Shown: positions 9,141-17,420 of the stretch, piece after piece
Position numbering within the stretch: position 1 is the first letter of the stretch
Layout of the letters: the number at the start of each line of letters is the position of its first letter
From: Burkholderia pyrrocinia
GTDB taxonomy: Bacteria; Pseudomonadota; Gammaproteobacteria; Burkholderiales; Burkholderiaceae
Length of the DNA: 64,000 bases
Direction of reading: 5' to 3'
Assembly: GCF_018417535.1 (NCBI RefSeq)
Contig: NZ_CP070977.1
Location: forward strand, 3,844,001 to 3,908,000
Program-made: the position numbers and the translations under genes
Notes under the pieces: generated by a model
Seen by the model: only the letters and a program-made list of their open reading frames with translations
Databases searched by the model: none
Told to the model about the DNA's origin: nothing

Positions 9141-9464
9141 ATGCGCGAACTGCGATTCTATGTGATGGACGGTGACGAGCCGGCCGGACGGTGGCGGATC
9201 GTCGATCGCACCGTACTCGAGGTCGCCGAAGGCGACGCGTGGGTGACCGTCGAGGGCCGGCCCGACGACCATTGGCTCGGTGCCGGCGATTCGCTGACGT
9301 TGATGCCCGGCATGCGCGTGTGGGTCAGCGCGGGGCTGCACGGCGCGACGTTCGCGTTCGGTCCGCTCGCGGCGCCGGCCGCACGCGCCGCGCAGGCGTG
9401 GTGGCGGCCGCTCGTCGCGTGGCGCAACGGCCGGCGTCACGCGGCCGCGTCGCTGCCGACGTAG
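9141..9464 (+). CDS. DUF2917 family protein
   Basis: A 107-residue protein of DUF2917, a small cupin-like family common in Burkholderia with no assigned function. Visible pattern: an opening strand MRELRFYVMDG, then GRWRIVDRTVLEV, DAWVTVEGRPDDHWLGAGDS and LMPGMRVWVSAG, the short alternating strands expected of a beta barrel. It ends in a basic tail. A perfect AGGAGG (9130-9135) precedes the ATG by 5 bases, so the start is secure. Its last 28 bases overlap the 3' end of the convergent citrate-synthase-like gene. Confidence 0.85.
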   Translation: MRELRFYVMDGDEPAGRWRIVDRTVLEVAEGDAWVTVEGRPDDHWLGAGDSLTLMPGMRVWVSAGLHGATFAFGPLAAPAARAAQAWWRPLVAWRNGRRHAAASLPT

Positions 9465-10669
9465 CGTGCCCGGGGCCGGATCAGCTTGCCGTCCGCGTAT
9501 TGTTCGAGCGCATGCGCGATCCAGCCGGCCGTGCGGCCGGCTGCGAACAGCGTGAACGCCGCGCCGTCCGGCAGCGCGAGCGTGCGCTCGAGCACCGCGA
9601 GCGCGAAATCGATCGCCGGACGCAGGCCCGTCGCCGCTTCGACACGCGCGGCGAGCGTGCGTGCCATGCGTAGCGCCGGGCGGTCGGGCACCGCCGCGTG
9701 CAGCGCATCGAGCAGCGCCAGCGCGCGCGGATCGCCGTCCGGATAGAGCGGGTGCGCGAAGCCGGACAGTTCCGTGCGGCCGCCGTCCGCGCGTTCGTCG
9801 TGCGCCAGCCGCAGCGCGAGGTAGCGATCGAGGTCGGCGGCGCGGGCCGCTTCGTCGAGCAACGTGCCCGCGCGGAACGTCTCGCCGCCGTGGCGCGGCC
9901 CCGACAGCGCCGCGAGCCCGCCCGCGATCGCACCGAACAGGTGGGTGCCGGTCGACGCGATGCAGCGCACCGCAAAGGTCGACGGATTCAGTTCGTGATC
10001 GGCGCACAGCACGAGCGCGCGGCGCAGCAGGTCGGCTTCGTCGCGCCGTCGCACGCGCCACGCGGCAGCGAGCTGCCGGTGCACGGGCGCGTCGCCCGCC
10101 GCGATGCCGGCGAGCGCCGCCGTCGCGACACGCAGCAGCAGCGTGGCCGAATCGAGTTGCGCGTCGCGCCCCTGCGCCCACAGGCGCGGCAGCGCCGCGG
10201 CCGCGGCCGGCAGCAGCACCAGCGTGCGTTCGAGCGGCGCGAGATGCGCCCAACGACGCGCCCAGTCGTCCCACTGCGCGGCGTCGAAACCGGTCGACGC
10301 GAGCGACGCGGCGGCAAGCCGTGCGGGCGGACAGTCCCAGAGCCTCGCGGCCGTTTGTTCCAGTGTCGCCTCGTCGGCAAGCGCGATCGCATCGGCGCCG
10401 CGGTAGCGCAGGCGGCCGTCGGCGATCTGGGTGATCCGCGATTCGAGCACCGGCACGCCCCAGTCGAGCGACCGCTCGGCGACGCCGCCCGCGCGTTTCG
10501 CGTCGGCGCGGCGGCGCGCGAGCAGGCGCACCTCGTCCGCGTCGTAGCGGCGGCGCTTGGTCGCGCCGTCGGGCAGCGAGCGCAGCAGGCCGCGGCTCAC
10601 ATACGCATAGAGGGTGCTCACGCTGACGCCGAGGGTGCCGGCGGCTTCCTGCGCGCTGAGGGATGTCAT
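9437..10669 (-). CDS. Citrate synthase family protein with N-terminal MerR-like HTH
   Basis: A 410-residue fusion. Residues about 5-55 form a MerR/excisionase-type winged HTH (AQEAAGTLGVSVSTLYAYVS, then KRRRYDADEVRLLARR). The rest is a citrate-synthase fold. The catalytic triad of citrate synthases appears kept: His in SGPRHGGETFRAG, His in LSGFAHPLYPDGDPRA and Asp in RPAIDFALAVL. The substrate arginines in AAGRTAGWIAHAL and IRPRARYVG are also present. So condensation of an acyl-CoA with a 2-oxoacid is plausible, combined with DNA binding. The gene faces away from a family III CoA-transferase (148-base gap), suggesting a shared pathway or autoregulated pair. The actual substrate is unknown; citrate or 2-methylcitrate synthesis is not shown. 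Confidence 0.88.
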   Translation of the reverse strand: MTSLSAQEAAGTLGVSVSTLYAYVSRGLLRSLPDGATKRRRYDADEVRLLARRRADAKRAGGVAERSLDWGVPVLESRITQIADGRLRYRGADAIALADEATLEQTAARLWDCPPARLAAASLASTGFDAAQWDDWARRWAHLAPLERTLVLLPAAAAALPRLWAQGRDAQLDSATLLLRVATAALAGIAAGDAPVHRQLAAAWRVRRRDEADLLRRALVLCADHELNPSTFAVRCIASTGTHLFGAIAGGLAALSGPRHGGETFRAGTLLDEAARAADLDRYLALRLAHDERADGGRTELSGFAHPLYPDGDPRALALLDALHAAVPDRPALRMARTLAARVEAATGLRPAIDFALAVLERTLALPDGAAFTLFAAGRTAGWIAHALEQYADGKLIRPRARYVGSDAAA

Positions 10670-10738
10670 GCCGGTCGCTCCTGTCGGGGCGCATGAAGCG
10701 CGGCCCCGCTACAACTATTCGTTATGTATTGATTCGCG

Positions 10739-10750
10739 CAATCAAGATTG
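10739..10750. promoter_or_regulatory. Candidate operator between the HTH-citrate synthase and CoA-transferase genes
   Basis: CAATC-AA-GATTG is a short inverted repeat in the 148-base divergent promoter region. It would suit binding of the HTH encoded next door, but it is short enough to be chance. Confidence 0.3.
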
Positions 10751-10817
10751 ATCGCGCCTGTCGCGAATTCTAGACTCGATTCCATCTCCCCTCCGACGCT
10801 GAGGCGCTCACTTCACC

Positions 10818-12209
10818 ATGACACCCGAACTCGCATTGACGCATCTGTGGCAACTCGCACACGGCGACCGCGGCGCGCTGGCCCGCGCGACCGTGACGGG
10901 GCAGGACCCGACGCTGCCGTCGACGCTCCATGTCGGCACGCTTGCCGCGGCAACGATCGCGGCCGCCGGGCTCGCGGCGGCCGAATGCCACCGGCTTCGC
11001 ACGGGCGTCGCGCAATCCGTCGACGTGTCGGTGCGCGACGCGCTCGTCGCGTTCCGCAGCGAACGCTACCTGCGCGTGGACGATGGCCCGCCGCCGGAGT
11101 TGCGTCATCCGGTGACGGGCTTCTTCGAGACGCGCGACGGGCGCTGGATCCAGTTGCACGCGAACTTCCCGCATCACCTGCACGGGATCCTCGACGTGCT
11201 CGGCTGCTGCGCGCAGCCGGCCGACGTCGCCGCGGCGATCCGCACGTGGGACGGTGTGGCACTCGATACCGCGCTGGCCGAGGCCGGCCTGTGCGCGGCA
11301 TTGATCAGAACACCTGATGAATGGGCGGCGCACGAGCAGGCGCGCGCGATCGCGTCGCTGCCGCTGTTCGAGATCGAGCGGATCGGCGACGCGCCGGTCG
11401 AGCCGATCGGCTGCGGCGAGGCCGGCCAGCCGCTCGCGGGCGTGCGCGTGCTCGATCTCACGCGCATCATCGCGGGGCCGGTCGCGGGCCGCACGCTGGC
11501 GTCGCACGGTGCGCAGACGCTGCTCGTCAACGGCCCGCACCTGCCGAACATCGAGCCGCTCGTGATCGACAACGGGCGCGGCAAGCGTTCGACGTGGATC
11601 GACCTGCGCGACGCGGCAGGCATCGATACGCTGCACGCACTCGCGCGCGACGCGGATGTGTTCCTGCAGTCGTACCGGCCCGGCGCGCTCGCGGCGCGCG
11701 GTTTCGCGCCGCAGGCGCTGGCGGAGCTGCGGCCCGGCATCGTCTGCGTTTCGGTGTCCGCATACGGGCATGCGGGACCGTGGGCGAAGCGGCGCGGTTT
11801 CGACAGCCTCGTGCAGTCGGCGAGCGGGATCGCATGGCAGGAGCAGCAGGCCGCGCACGCGGACGAGCCGCGCCATCTGCCGTGCCAGGCGCTCGATCAT
11901 GCGACGGGTTATCTCGCGGCGTTCGGCGCGATGATCGCGCTCGCGCGGCGGGCGCGCGAAGGGGGGAGCTGGCACGTGCGGCTGTCGCTCGCGCAGACGG
12001 GGCGCTGGCTGCAGTCGTTCGGCGCCGTGCCGGACGGCTTGCAGGCACCCGATCTCGCGGCTGCCGACGTGCGCGACCGGATCGACCGTATCGCGTCGCC
12101 GTTCGGCACGATCGACGCCGTGCGGCCGGCCGAGCGGTTGTCGGCGACACCGCCGTCGTTCGCGCGGCCGCCCGTGCCGCTCGGCACCGACGATGCGCGC
12201 TGGTCGTGA
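10818..12209 (+). CDS. Family III (CaiB/BaiF) CoA-transferase, halves in permuted order
   Basis: A 463-residue protein of the CaiB/BaiF family, which moves CoA between carboxylic acids through an aspartyl-CoA intermediate. The order is unusual. Residues about 45-200 (GLAAAECHRLRTGVAQSVDV, HPVTGFFETRDGRWIQLHA) match the second half of normal family members. The normal amino-terminal block starts only near residue 208 (LAGVRVLDLTRIIAGPVAGR) and runs through GKRSTWIDLRD and FLQSYRPGALAARGF to ALDHATGYLAAFG. Asp360 in that last motif aligns with the catalytic Asp169 of formyl-CoA transferase. The first half has no equivalent Asp. It is divergent from the HTH-citrate synthase gene; the CoA donor and acceptor are unknown. 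Confidence 0.88.
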   Translation: MTPELALTHLWQLAHGDRGALARATVTGQDPTLPSTLHVGTLAAATIAAAGLAAAECHRLRTGVAQSVDVSVRDALVAFRSERYLRVDDGPPPELRHPVTGFFETRDGRWIQLHANFPHHLHGILDVLGCCAQPADVAAAIRTWDGVALDTALAEAGLCAALIRTPDEWAAHEQARAIASLPLFEIERIGDAPVEPIGCGEAGQPLAGVRVLDLTRIIAGPVAGRTLASHGAQTLLVNGPHLPNIEPLVIDNGRGKRSTWIDLRDAAGIDTLHALARDADVFLQSYRPGALAARGFAPQALAELRPGIVCVSVSAYGHAGPWAKRRGFDSLVQSASGIAWQEQQAAHADEPRHLPCQALDHATGYLAAFGAMIALARRAREGGSWHVRLSLAQTGRWLQSFGAVPDGLQAPDLAAADVRDRIDRIASPFGTIDAVRPAERLSATPPSFARPPVPLGTDDARWS

Positions 12210-12230
12210 GTGCCGGCGGCGCGGCTCGCG

Positions 12231-12977
12231 TTACTTGCGCAGCTCGACGACGAAGTCGTAGTAGTCGTTGCGGCAGTAGGTATCGGTCAGCTCGATCGCG
12301 CGCTGGTCTGACGTATAGCCGATCCGCGTGATCAGCAGCAGCGCGTCATGCGGCGCGATGCCCATTTGTTCGGCGATCTCGTCGGTCGCGTTGACCGCGC
12401 GGAAATGTTGCAGCGCGCGCACGATCGGCGTGCCGCGCGCTTCGAGATAGCTGTACAGCGAACCGCCGATCGCCTGCGGATCGGGAATCAGCGTCGCGGG
12501 GAAGGTCGAGTTCTCGACGGCCATCACGATGCCGTCTGCGAGGCGCAGGCGCTTCAGGCGCGTGACCGACGCGGCCGGCGACAGCCCGAGCTGGATCACC
12601 TCGTCGCGGTTCGCGGGCTGGATCTCGCGTGCAAGCCATTGAGAACTCGGCTTGAAGCCGCGGCGCTCGAGCATTTCGCTGAAGCTCGACAGCCGCGACA
12701 GCGGATCCTCGTAGCGCGGCTGGATGAAGTTGCCCGCGCCTTGCGTGCGGCGGATCAAGCCCTGCTCGACGAGCAGCGCGATCGCCTTGCGTGCGGTGAT
12801 GCGCGACACGCCGAGCGCATCGGACAGCACGCGCTCGGACGGCAGTGCCTCGCCGGCCGTCCAGCGGTTGTCGTGGATCGCGTCGCCGAGCTTGCGGGCG
12901 AGTTGCAGGTAGAGCGGCGTGTCGTTGTCTGGGTCGGGGCGCAGGTCCTGCCAGCGGTCGTCCGTGGGTGACTTCAT
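12231..12977 (-). CDS. GntR-family regulator, HutC/UTRA subfamily
   Basis: A 248-residue repressor type. The N-terminal winged HTH (residues about 20-85) shows GEALPSERVLSDALGVSRIT and RKAIALLVEQGLIRR, typical of GntR. A UTRA ligand domain follows (residues about 105-245), with FSEMLERRGFKPSSQ and the closing IELTDTYCRNDYYDFVVEL. HutC-type proteins bind small molecules such as urocanate or amino-sugar phosphates; the ligand here cannot be told because no hut or nag gene adjoins. It is convergent with the CoA-transferase (21-base gap) and divergent from the aldo-keto reductase across 166 bases, so the reductase is one plausible target. Confidence 0.9.
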   Translation of the reverse strand: MKSPTDDRWQDLRPDPDNDTPLYLQLARKLGDAIHDNRWTAGEALPSERVLSDALGVSRITARKAIALLVEQGLIRRTQGAGNFIQPRYEDPLSRLSSFSEMLERRGFKPSSQWLAREIQPANRDEVIQLGLSPAASVTRLKRLRLADGIVMAVENSTFPATLIPDPQAIGGSLYSYLEARGTPIVRALQHFRAVNATDEIAEQMGIAPHDALLLITRIGYTSDQRAIELTDTYCRNDYYDFVVELRK

Positions 12978-13143
12978 GGAGTGGGTATCGATCAGGTTGC
13001 GGCCATTCTAAGTCATCATGCGGCGCCGTTATAGCCGGTTTTTGCCGTGCAATAGGCCGCCGGCGCGCCGATTGACTACACTGACGTGTCGTATTCGATG
13101 CTTCGGCCGCCGCGTGCGGCCCACCATCCGCAGCGAGGAGCGC

Positions 13144-13989
13144 ATGACAGACACGATCGCCACGGTCGTCCTGCCGGACGGCGAGACGATTCCGAAGCTC
13201 GGCCAGGGCACTTGGGAAATGGGCGAGCGGCCGGCCCGCCGCGCGGACGAGATCGCCGCGTTGCGCGAAGGTGTCGAACTCGGGATGACGCTGGTCGACA
13301 CCGCCGAGATGTACGGCGAAGGCGCGACCGAGGCGCTCGTCGGCGAGGCGCTCGCCGGGCTGCGCGACGACGTGTTCCTCGTCAGCAAGGTCTATCCGCA
13401 CCATGCGGGCCGGCGCGGCGTCGTCGCCGCGTGCGATGCGAGCCTCAAGCGCCTGCGTACCGATCGCCTCGACCTGTACCTGCTGCACTGGCGCGGCTCG
13501 GTGCCGCTCGAGGAGACGGTCGAGGGCTTCGAGGCGCTGCGGCGAGCGGGCAAGATCCGTCACTGGGGTGTGAGCAACTTCGATACGGCCGACATGGCCG
13601 AGCTCGTCGACGACGCAGGCGGCGGCGCGTGCGCGACCAACCAGATCCTCTACAACATCGCGCGGCGCGGCCCGGAATTCGACCTGCTGCCGTGGTTGGC
13701 CGAACAGCGGATGCCGGCGATGGCGTACAGCCCGGTCGATCACGGGCGGCTGCCGAAGCGCTCGCCGCTCGACGAGATCGCGCGGCAGCGCGGTGTGTCG
13801 GTGATGCACGTCGCGCTGGCATGGGTACTCGCGCAGCCGGGTGTATTCGCGATCCCGAAGGCGTCGCGGATCGAACATGTGCGCGACAACCGTGCCGCGC
13901 TCGATTTCGTGTTGAGCGATGACGAGCGCGCGCAGCTTGACGCGTACTTCCGTCCGCCGCGCAGCAAGCGCGCGCTCGAGATGCTCTGA
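13144..13989 (+). CDS. Aldo/keto reductase
   Basis: A 281-residue NADPH-dependent oxidoreductase with a TIM-barrel fold. The catalytic tetrad is visible: Asp and Tyr in LVDTAEMYGEG, Lys in FLVSKVYPHHA and His in LYLLHWRGSVP. The cofactor site appears as GVSNFDTADM and, near the C-terminus, IPKASRIEHVRDN (the usual IPKS motif reads IPKA). The start ATG (MTDTIATVVLPDGETIPKLG) has GAGGAG 3 bases upstream; an earlier in-frame ATG at 13018 lacks family similarity. It is probably a general carbonyl reductase. It may be controlled by the divergent GntR protein. Confidence 0.92.
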   Translation: MTDTIATVVLPDGETIPKLGQGTWEMGERPARRADEIAALREGVELGMTLVDTAEMYGEGATEALVGEALAGLRDDVFLVSKVYPHHAGRRGVVAACDASLKRLRTDRLDLYLLHWRGSVPLEETVEGFEALRRAGKIRHWGVSNFDTADMAELVDDAGGGACATNQILYNIARRGPEFDLLPWLAEQRMPAMAYSPVDHGRLPKRSPLDEIARQRGVSVMHVALAWVLAQPGVFAIPKASRIEHVRDNRAALDFVLSDDERAQLDAYFRPPRSKRALEML

Positions 13990-14016
13990 CGGCACCCGGC
14001 CGGGCAACGCTTCCGG

Positions 14017-15954
14017 TCAGTGGTTGCCTCCGGACGATCCGCCGTTGCCGTGACCGCCGCCGTTGCCGTTGCCAGTGCCGTTGCCATTGCCGTTGCCATT
14101 GCCGACCCCGTTGGCACCGCCATTGCCCGCGCCACCACTGCCGTTGCCATTGCCATTGCCGTTGCCGTTGCCGCCGCCATTGCCGTGGCCACCGTTGCCG
14201 CCGGCACCACTGCCGTTACCGCCACCGTTACCCGCGCCGCCATTGCCGTTGCCGCCGCCATTGCCGTGGCCACCGTTGCCGCCGGCACCACTGCCGCTAC
14301 CACCACCGTTGCCCGCGCCGCCAGTGCCGTTGCCACCACCATTGCCGTGGCCACCGTTGCCGCCGGCACCACTGCCGTTACCGCCACCGTTACCTGCGCC
14401 GCCAGTGCCGTTGCCGCCGCCATTGCCGTGGCCACCGTTGCCGCCAGCACCACTGCCGTTACCACCGCCGTTACCTGCGCCGCCATTGCCGTGGCCACCG
14501 TTGCCGCCGGCACCACTGCCGTTACCACCGCCGTTACCCGCGCCGCCAGCGCCGTTGCCACCGCCACTGCCGTGGCCACCGTTGCCGCCGGCACCACTGC
14601 CGCTACCGCCACCGTTACCCGCGCCGCCAGCGCCGTTGCCACCGCCACTGCCGTGGCCACCGTTGCCGCCAGCACCACTGCCGCTACCGCCACCGTTACC
14701 CGCGCCGCCAGCGCCGTTGCCACCGCCACTGCCGTGGCCACCGTTGCCGCCAGCACCACTGCCGCTACCGCCACCGCTACCCGCGCCGCCAGTGCCGTTG
14801 CCACCGCCATTGCCGTGACCACCGTTGCCGTGGCCACCGCCGTCACCGTCGCCATGACTGCCGCCACCGTTGCCGTGGCCACCGCCGTCACCGTCGCCAT
14901 GACTGCCGCCACCGTTGCCGTGGCCATTGCCATCACCGGCGCCGTTGCCGCCGCCATTGCCGTGGCCGCCACCGTCACCATCGCCATGGCCACCACCACC
15001 GTTGCCGTGACCACCGTCGTCACCACCGCCGTGACCGCCGCCGTCACCGCCGCCGTCACCGCCGCCGTCACCGCCGCCATGGCCACCATGTCCGCCATGG
15101 CCTCCGCTACCTGAGGTACCGCCACCCGAAGTGCCGCCACCCGAAGTGCCGCCACCCGAGGTACCGCCACCCGAGGTACCGCCACCCGAAGTGCCGCCAC
15201 CCGAGGTACCGCCACCCGAAGTGCCGCCACCCGAGGTACCGCCACCCGAGGTACCGCCACCCGAGGTGCCGCCACCCGAAGTGCCGCCACCCGAGGTGCC
15301 GCCACCTGAAGTACCGCCACCTGAAGTACCGCCACCTGAAGTACCGCCACCCGAGGTGCCGCCACCCGAGGTGCCGCCACCCGAAGTACCGCCACCCGAA
15401 GTGCCACCACCCGAAGTGCCACCACCCGAAGTGCCACCACCCGAAGTGCCGCCACCCGAGGTACCGCCACCCGAAGTGCCGCCACCCGAAGTGCCGCCAC
15501 CCGAAGTGCCGCCACCCGAAGTACCGCCACCCGAGGTGCTTCCACCCGAACCACCGTCGCCGGACGCATTTCCTCCGCGACCCGTACCGCTCGTACCGCC
15601 GGACGTTGCGCCTGTCGCTCCGCCGACACCAGCAGGTCCGACAGCGCCGTTCCCGTTATTTCCTCCGCTACCGCTACCGGGACTGCCGCCACTACCGCTC
15701 GCACCATGACCGCCACTTCCACCGCCGGCATAGACATGCGCCGCGCATGCAGCCGGATTGGCTGCACACGACGAAGCGTCCTCGACCAGCGTCATGACGG
15801 TGTCCGCGCTGGCAACCGCGTCGGGCGCGGAGTCAGGCGCGGTGTTCTGCGCGACTGCATACGAGCAGCAGCACGCAAACGCGGCTGCGGCGATCAAGGT
15901 CGCGCGATAGCACCGTCCCGCCGCGCGGAACGGCTGTTTCGTCTTAAGCATCAT
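14017..15954 (-). CDS. Secreted glycine-rich tandem-repeat protein
   Basis: A 645-residue protein read from a Met-Met start. The N-terminus is a signal peptide (basic MMLKTKQPFRAAGR, a hydrophobic AAAAFACCCSYAVA, then QNTAP) with a cysteine cluster. A short non-repetitive region holding CAANPAACAAHVYAGG follows. About 28 copies of a five-residue TSGGG unit come next (DNA 15121-15540), then Gly/His/Asp runs of the GGHGDGDGG type, then about eight 27-residue Gly/Asn/Ser units to the C-terminus. No catalytic domain, anchor or LPXTG-like signal is visible. Length and composition recall PE-PGRS-like or glycine-rich surface proteins, but no homologue is recognised. Function unknown; strand and frame are set by the signal peptide and the absence of stops. 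Confidence 0.8.
   Translation of the reverse strand: MMLKTKQPFRAAGRCYRATLIAAAAFACCCSYAVAQNTAPDSAPDAVASADTVMTLVEDASSCAANPAACAAHVYAGGGSGGHGASGSGGSPGSGSGGNNGNGAVGPAGVGGATGATSGGTSGTGRGGNASGDGGSGGSTSGGGTSGGGTSGGGTSGGGTSGGGTSGGGTSGGGTSGGGTSGGGTSGGGTSGGGTSGGGTSGGGTSGGGTSGGGTSGGGTSGGGTSGGGTSGGGTSGGGTSGGGTSGGGTSGGGTSGGGTSGGGTSGGGTSGGGTSGGGTSGSGGHGGHGGHGGGDGGGDGGGDGGGHGGGDDGGHGNGGGGHGDGDGGGHGNGGGNGAGDGNGHGNGGGSHGDGDGGGHGNGGGSHGDGDGGGHGNGGHGNGGGNGTGGAGSGGGSGSGAGGNGGHGSGGGNGAGGAGNGGGSGSGAGGNGGHGSGGGNGAGGAGNGGGSGSGAGGNGGHGSGGGNGAGGAGNGGGNGSGAGGNGGHGNGGAGNGGGNGSGAGGNGGHGNGGGNGTGGAGNGGGNGSGAGGNGGHGNGGGNGTGGAGNGGGSGSGAGGNGGHGNGGGNGNGGAGNGGGNGSGAGGNGGHGNGGGNGNGNGNGNGSGGAGNGGANGVGNGNGNGNGTGNGNGGGHGNGGSSGGNH
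14181..14818. repeat. 81-bp tandem repeats in the glycine-rich gene
   Basis: The marker TGCCGTG(G/A) recurs at 14181, 14262, 14343, 14424, 14487, 14568, 14649, 14730 and 14811. The period is 81 bases except one 63-base unit (14424-14487). Each 81-bp unit encodes 27 Gly/Asn/Ser-rich residues, so length changes preserve the frame. Confidence 0.9.
14823..14912. repeat. 45-bp repeat, two copies, in the glycine-rich gene
   Basis: Two nearly identical 45-base copies (beginning CGTTGCCGTGGCCACCGCC) encode 15 Gly/His/Asp/Ser residues each. They sit between the 81-bp and 15-bp tracts. Confidence 0.75.
15121..15540. repeat. 15-bp tandem repeats, 28 copies, in the glycine-rich gene
   Basis: The unit GCCACCCGAAGTGCC and close variants repeats exactly every 15 bases, four per 60, for 420 bases. 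On the coding strand each unit gives a TSGGG-type pentapeptide. Variation is almost all synonymous (GAA/GAG, GTG/GTA), so the peptide is more conserved than the DNA. Confidence 0.95.
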
Positions 15955-16240
15955 GGCCTCCCCATGCGCGCGATGCCTCGTTGCCGCGCGGCTATCTACG
16001 TGTGGTGCAGGGGGCCAGCAAAGATTCGTTGTCCTTTCGGCGGCCGATTACCTTCGTGCTGGCGCTTGAAGCCAGCCGCGAACGCGGATCGGCACGCGGG
16101 CCCGCCTTGCGAAGCCCTATCAGCGAGATTCGTGCCACCGGCCGCTTACGCCCGTGGCGCAAGGCGCGCGCATGCATGCGACGGCGCATGAGGCGTCGAT
16201 GCGGGCGTTTTGTTTCCGAAATGAAACGTCTGAGCGATGC

Positions 16241-17293
16241 TCAGCGCGCCGGTGCGTCGGCCGCGCGCTGCCAGCGGTGGAACAGGATCGATGCGATCCA
16301 GCAGACGAGGAACAGCGCGACGATGCCGTAGCCGATCGAGCCGAAGCGTTCGCCGAGCGCATCGAGCGCATCGAGCGCGTCGCGCACGGGGCCCGTCAGC
16401 GACAGCTTGTCGGCGAGCAGGCCGGCCGCCTCGATCCCGCCGATCGCAAGCGCGACGGCCGCCGACACGAACGTGATGCTCGCGTTGTAGAGCAGTTTGC
16501 GCTGCGGATCGTCCATCGCCCAGCCGTACGCATGAATCATCAGCACGTTGTCGGTCGAGTCGATCAGCGTCATGCCGGCCGTGAACAAGGCGGGAAACAG
16601 CATGACGGTATAGACCGGCAACCCCTGGCTCGCCTGCGCGGCGGCAATCGCGAGCAGGCCGATTTCGGTTGCAGTATCGAAACCTAGCCCGAACAGCACG
16701 CCGACCGGATACATGTGCCAGCTCTTCGACACGAACCGGAACAGCGGGCGCAGCAGCCGCGACACGAGTCCGGCCGGGCGGTGCACATGCGCGGCGCCGT
16801 GCGCATGCTCCGGCGCGCCGCGATAGCGCCGCCATACGTCACGCAGGATCATCAGGTTCACACATGCGAGTACGAGCAGGAAGGTCGCCGACACCGCCGT
16901 TCCGATCGTGCCGCCGATCTCGCGGAACGCATCGAACCGGTCGCGCAGCGCGAACGCGGTCAGCGCGATGCCGAGCGTCGCGGCGATCACGATCGTCGAA
17001 TGGCCGAGCGAGAAGAACAGCCCGACGCTTACCGGACGCTGGCCATCCTGCATCAGCTTGCGCGTCGCAACGTCGATTGCGGCGATGTGATCGGCGTCGA
17101 CCGCATGACGCAGCCCGAGCCCGTACGCGATCGCCGCGGTGCCAAGCAGCAGCGGATGGTCGTGCAATACCGCGAGCGCCCACAGCCAGACGGCGACGTT
17201 CGCGGCGATCAGGCCGGCATAGAGGACCAGCAGGCGGCGCAGGGCAGGGGTGGGCGGCATCGGTGCGGTTCCATCTGACGAATCGCGATGCAT
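16241..17293 (-). CDS. Nickel/cobalt permease, NiCoT (HoxN/NixA) family
   Basis: A 350-residue inner-membrane metal permease with about eight hydrophobic segments. The family signature HAVDADHIAAIDVATRK in helix II holds the HX4DH metal motif. LGHSTIVIA, GLGFDTATEI and ALFTAGMTLIDSTDNVLM are the other three NiCoT signatures, all intact. It imports Ni2+ or Co2+ for metalloenzymes; which one is not decidable here. A second possible start (MPPTPALRRLL, 17260) has a somewhat better upstream site than the first Met. It lies 128 bases downstream of fusA, behind the fusA terminator, so it is probably transcribed separately. Confidence 0.92.
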   Translation of the reverse strand: MHRDSSDGTAPMPPTPALRRLLVLYAGLIAANVAVWLWALAVLHDHPLLLGTAAIAYGLGLRHAVDADHIAAIDVATRKLMQDGQRPVSVGLFFSLGHSTIVIAATLGIALTAFALRDRFDAFREIGGTIGTAVSATFLLVLACVNLMILRDVWRRYRGAPEHAHGAAHVHRPAGLVSRLLRPLFRFVSKSWHMYPVGVLFGLGFDTATEIGLLAIAAAQASQGLPVYTVMLFPALFTAGMTLIDSTDNVLMIHAYGWAMDDPQRKLLYNASITFVSAAVALAIGGIEAAGLLADKLSLTGPVRDALDALDALGERFGSIGYGIVALFLVCWIASILFHRWQRAADAPAR

Positions 17294-17355
17294 TGTGGCA
17301 TGCGCAAAAAACGCGTGGCGTACCGATCAAAAAGCCGCGAGCCGTGCGCATCGGA

Positions 17356-17390
17356 CAAAAAAAGCCCGTCCGGACGAACCGGACGGGCCT
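17356..17390 (-). terminator. Intrinsic terminator of fusA
   Basis: Read on the minus strand, the stem GCCCGTCCG / CGGACGGGC is followed by a run of seven T. It lies 31 bases past the fusA stop. Confidence 0.85.
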
Positions 17391-17420
17391 TGCACGCGGC
17401 AGGGCGCAGTCGCCCGGCGC

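Noticed and set aside
14020..15114. Plus-strand Ala/Val/Thr-rich frame of 364 residues
   Set aside because: Another shadow of the same repeats; low complexity in every frame is expected from GC-rich tandem repeats.
15121..15540. Regular 15-bp repeats considered as a CRISPR-like array
   Set aside because: The units are contiguous with no spacers and keep a protein reading frame.
15131..15709. Long plus-strand frame of repeated PPPEV pentapeptides
   Set aside because: It is the antisense reading of the 15-bp repeats in the glycine-rich gene. It has no signal peptide or ribosome-binding site, and the minus-strand frame has both a signal peptide and the full length.
15955..16240. Possible riboswitch or small RNA between the glycine-rich and Ni/Co permease genes
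   Set aside because: No cobalamin- or nickel-riboswitch motif was recognised, and both genes read away from the point where such an element would act on the permease.
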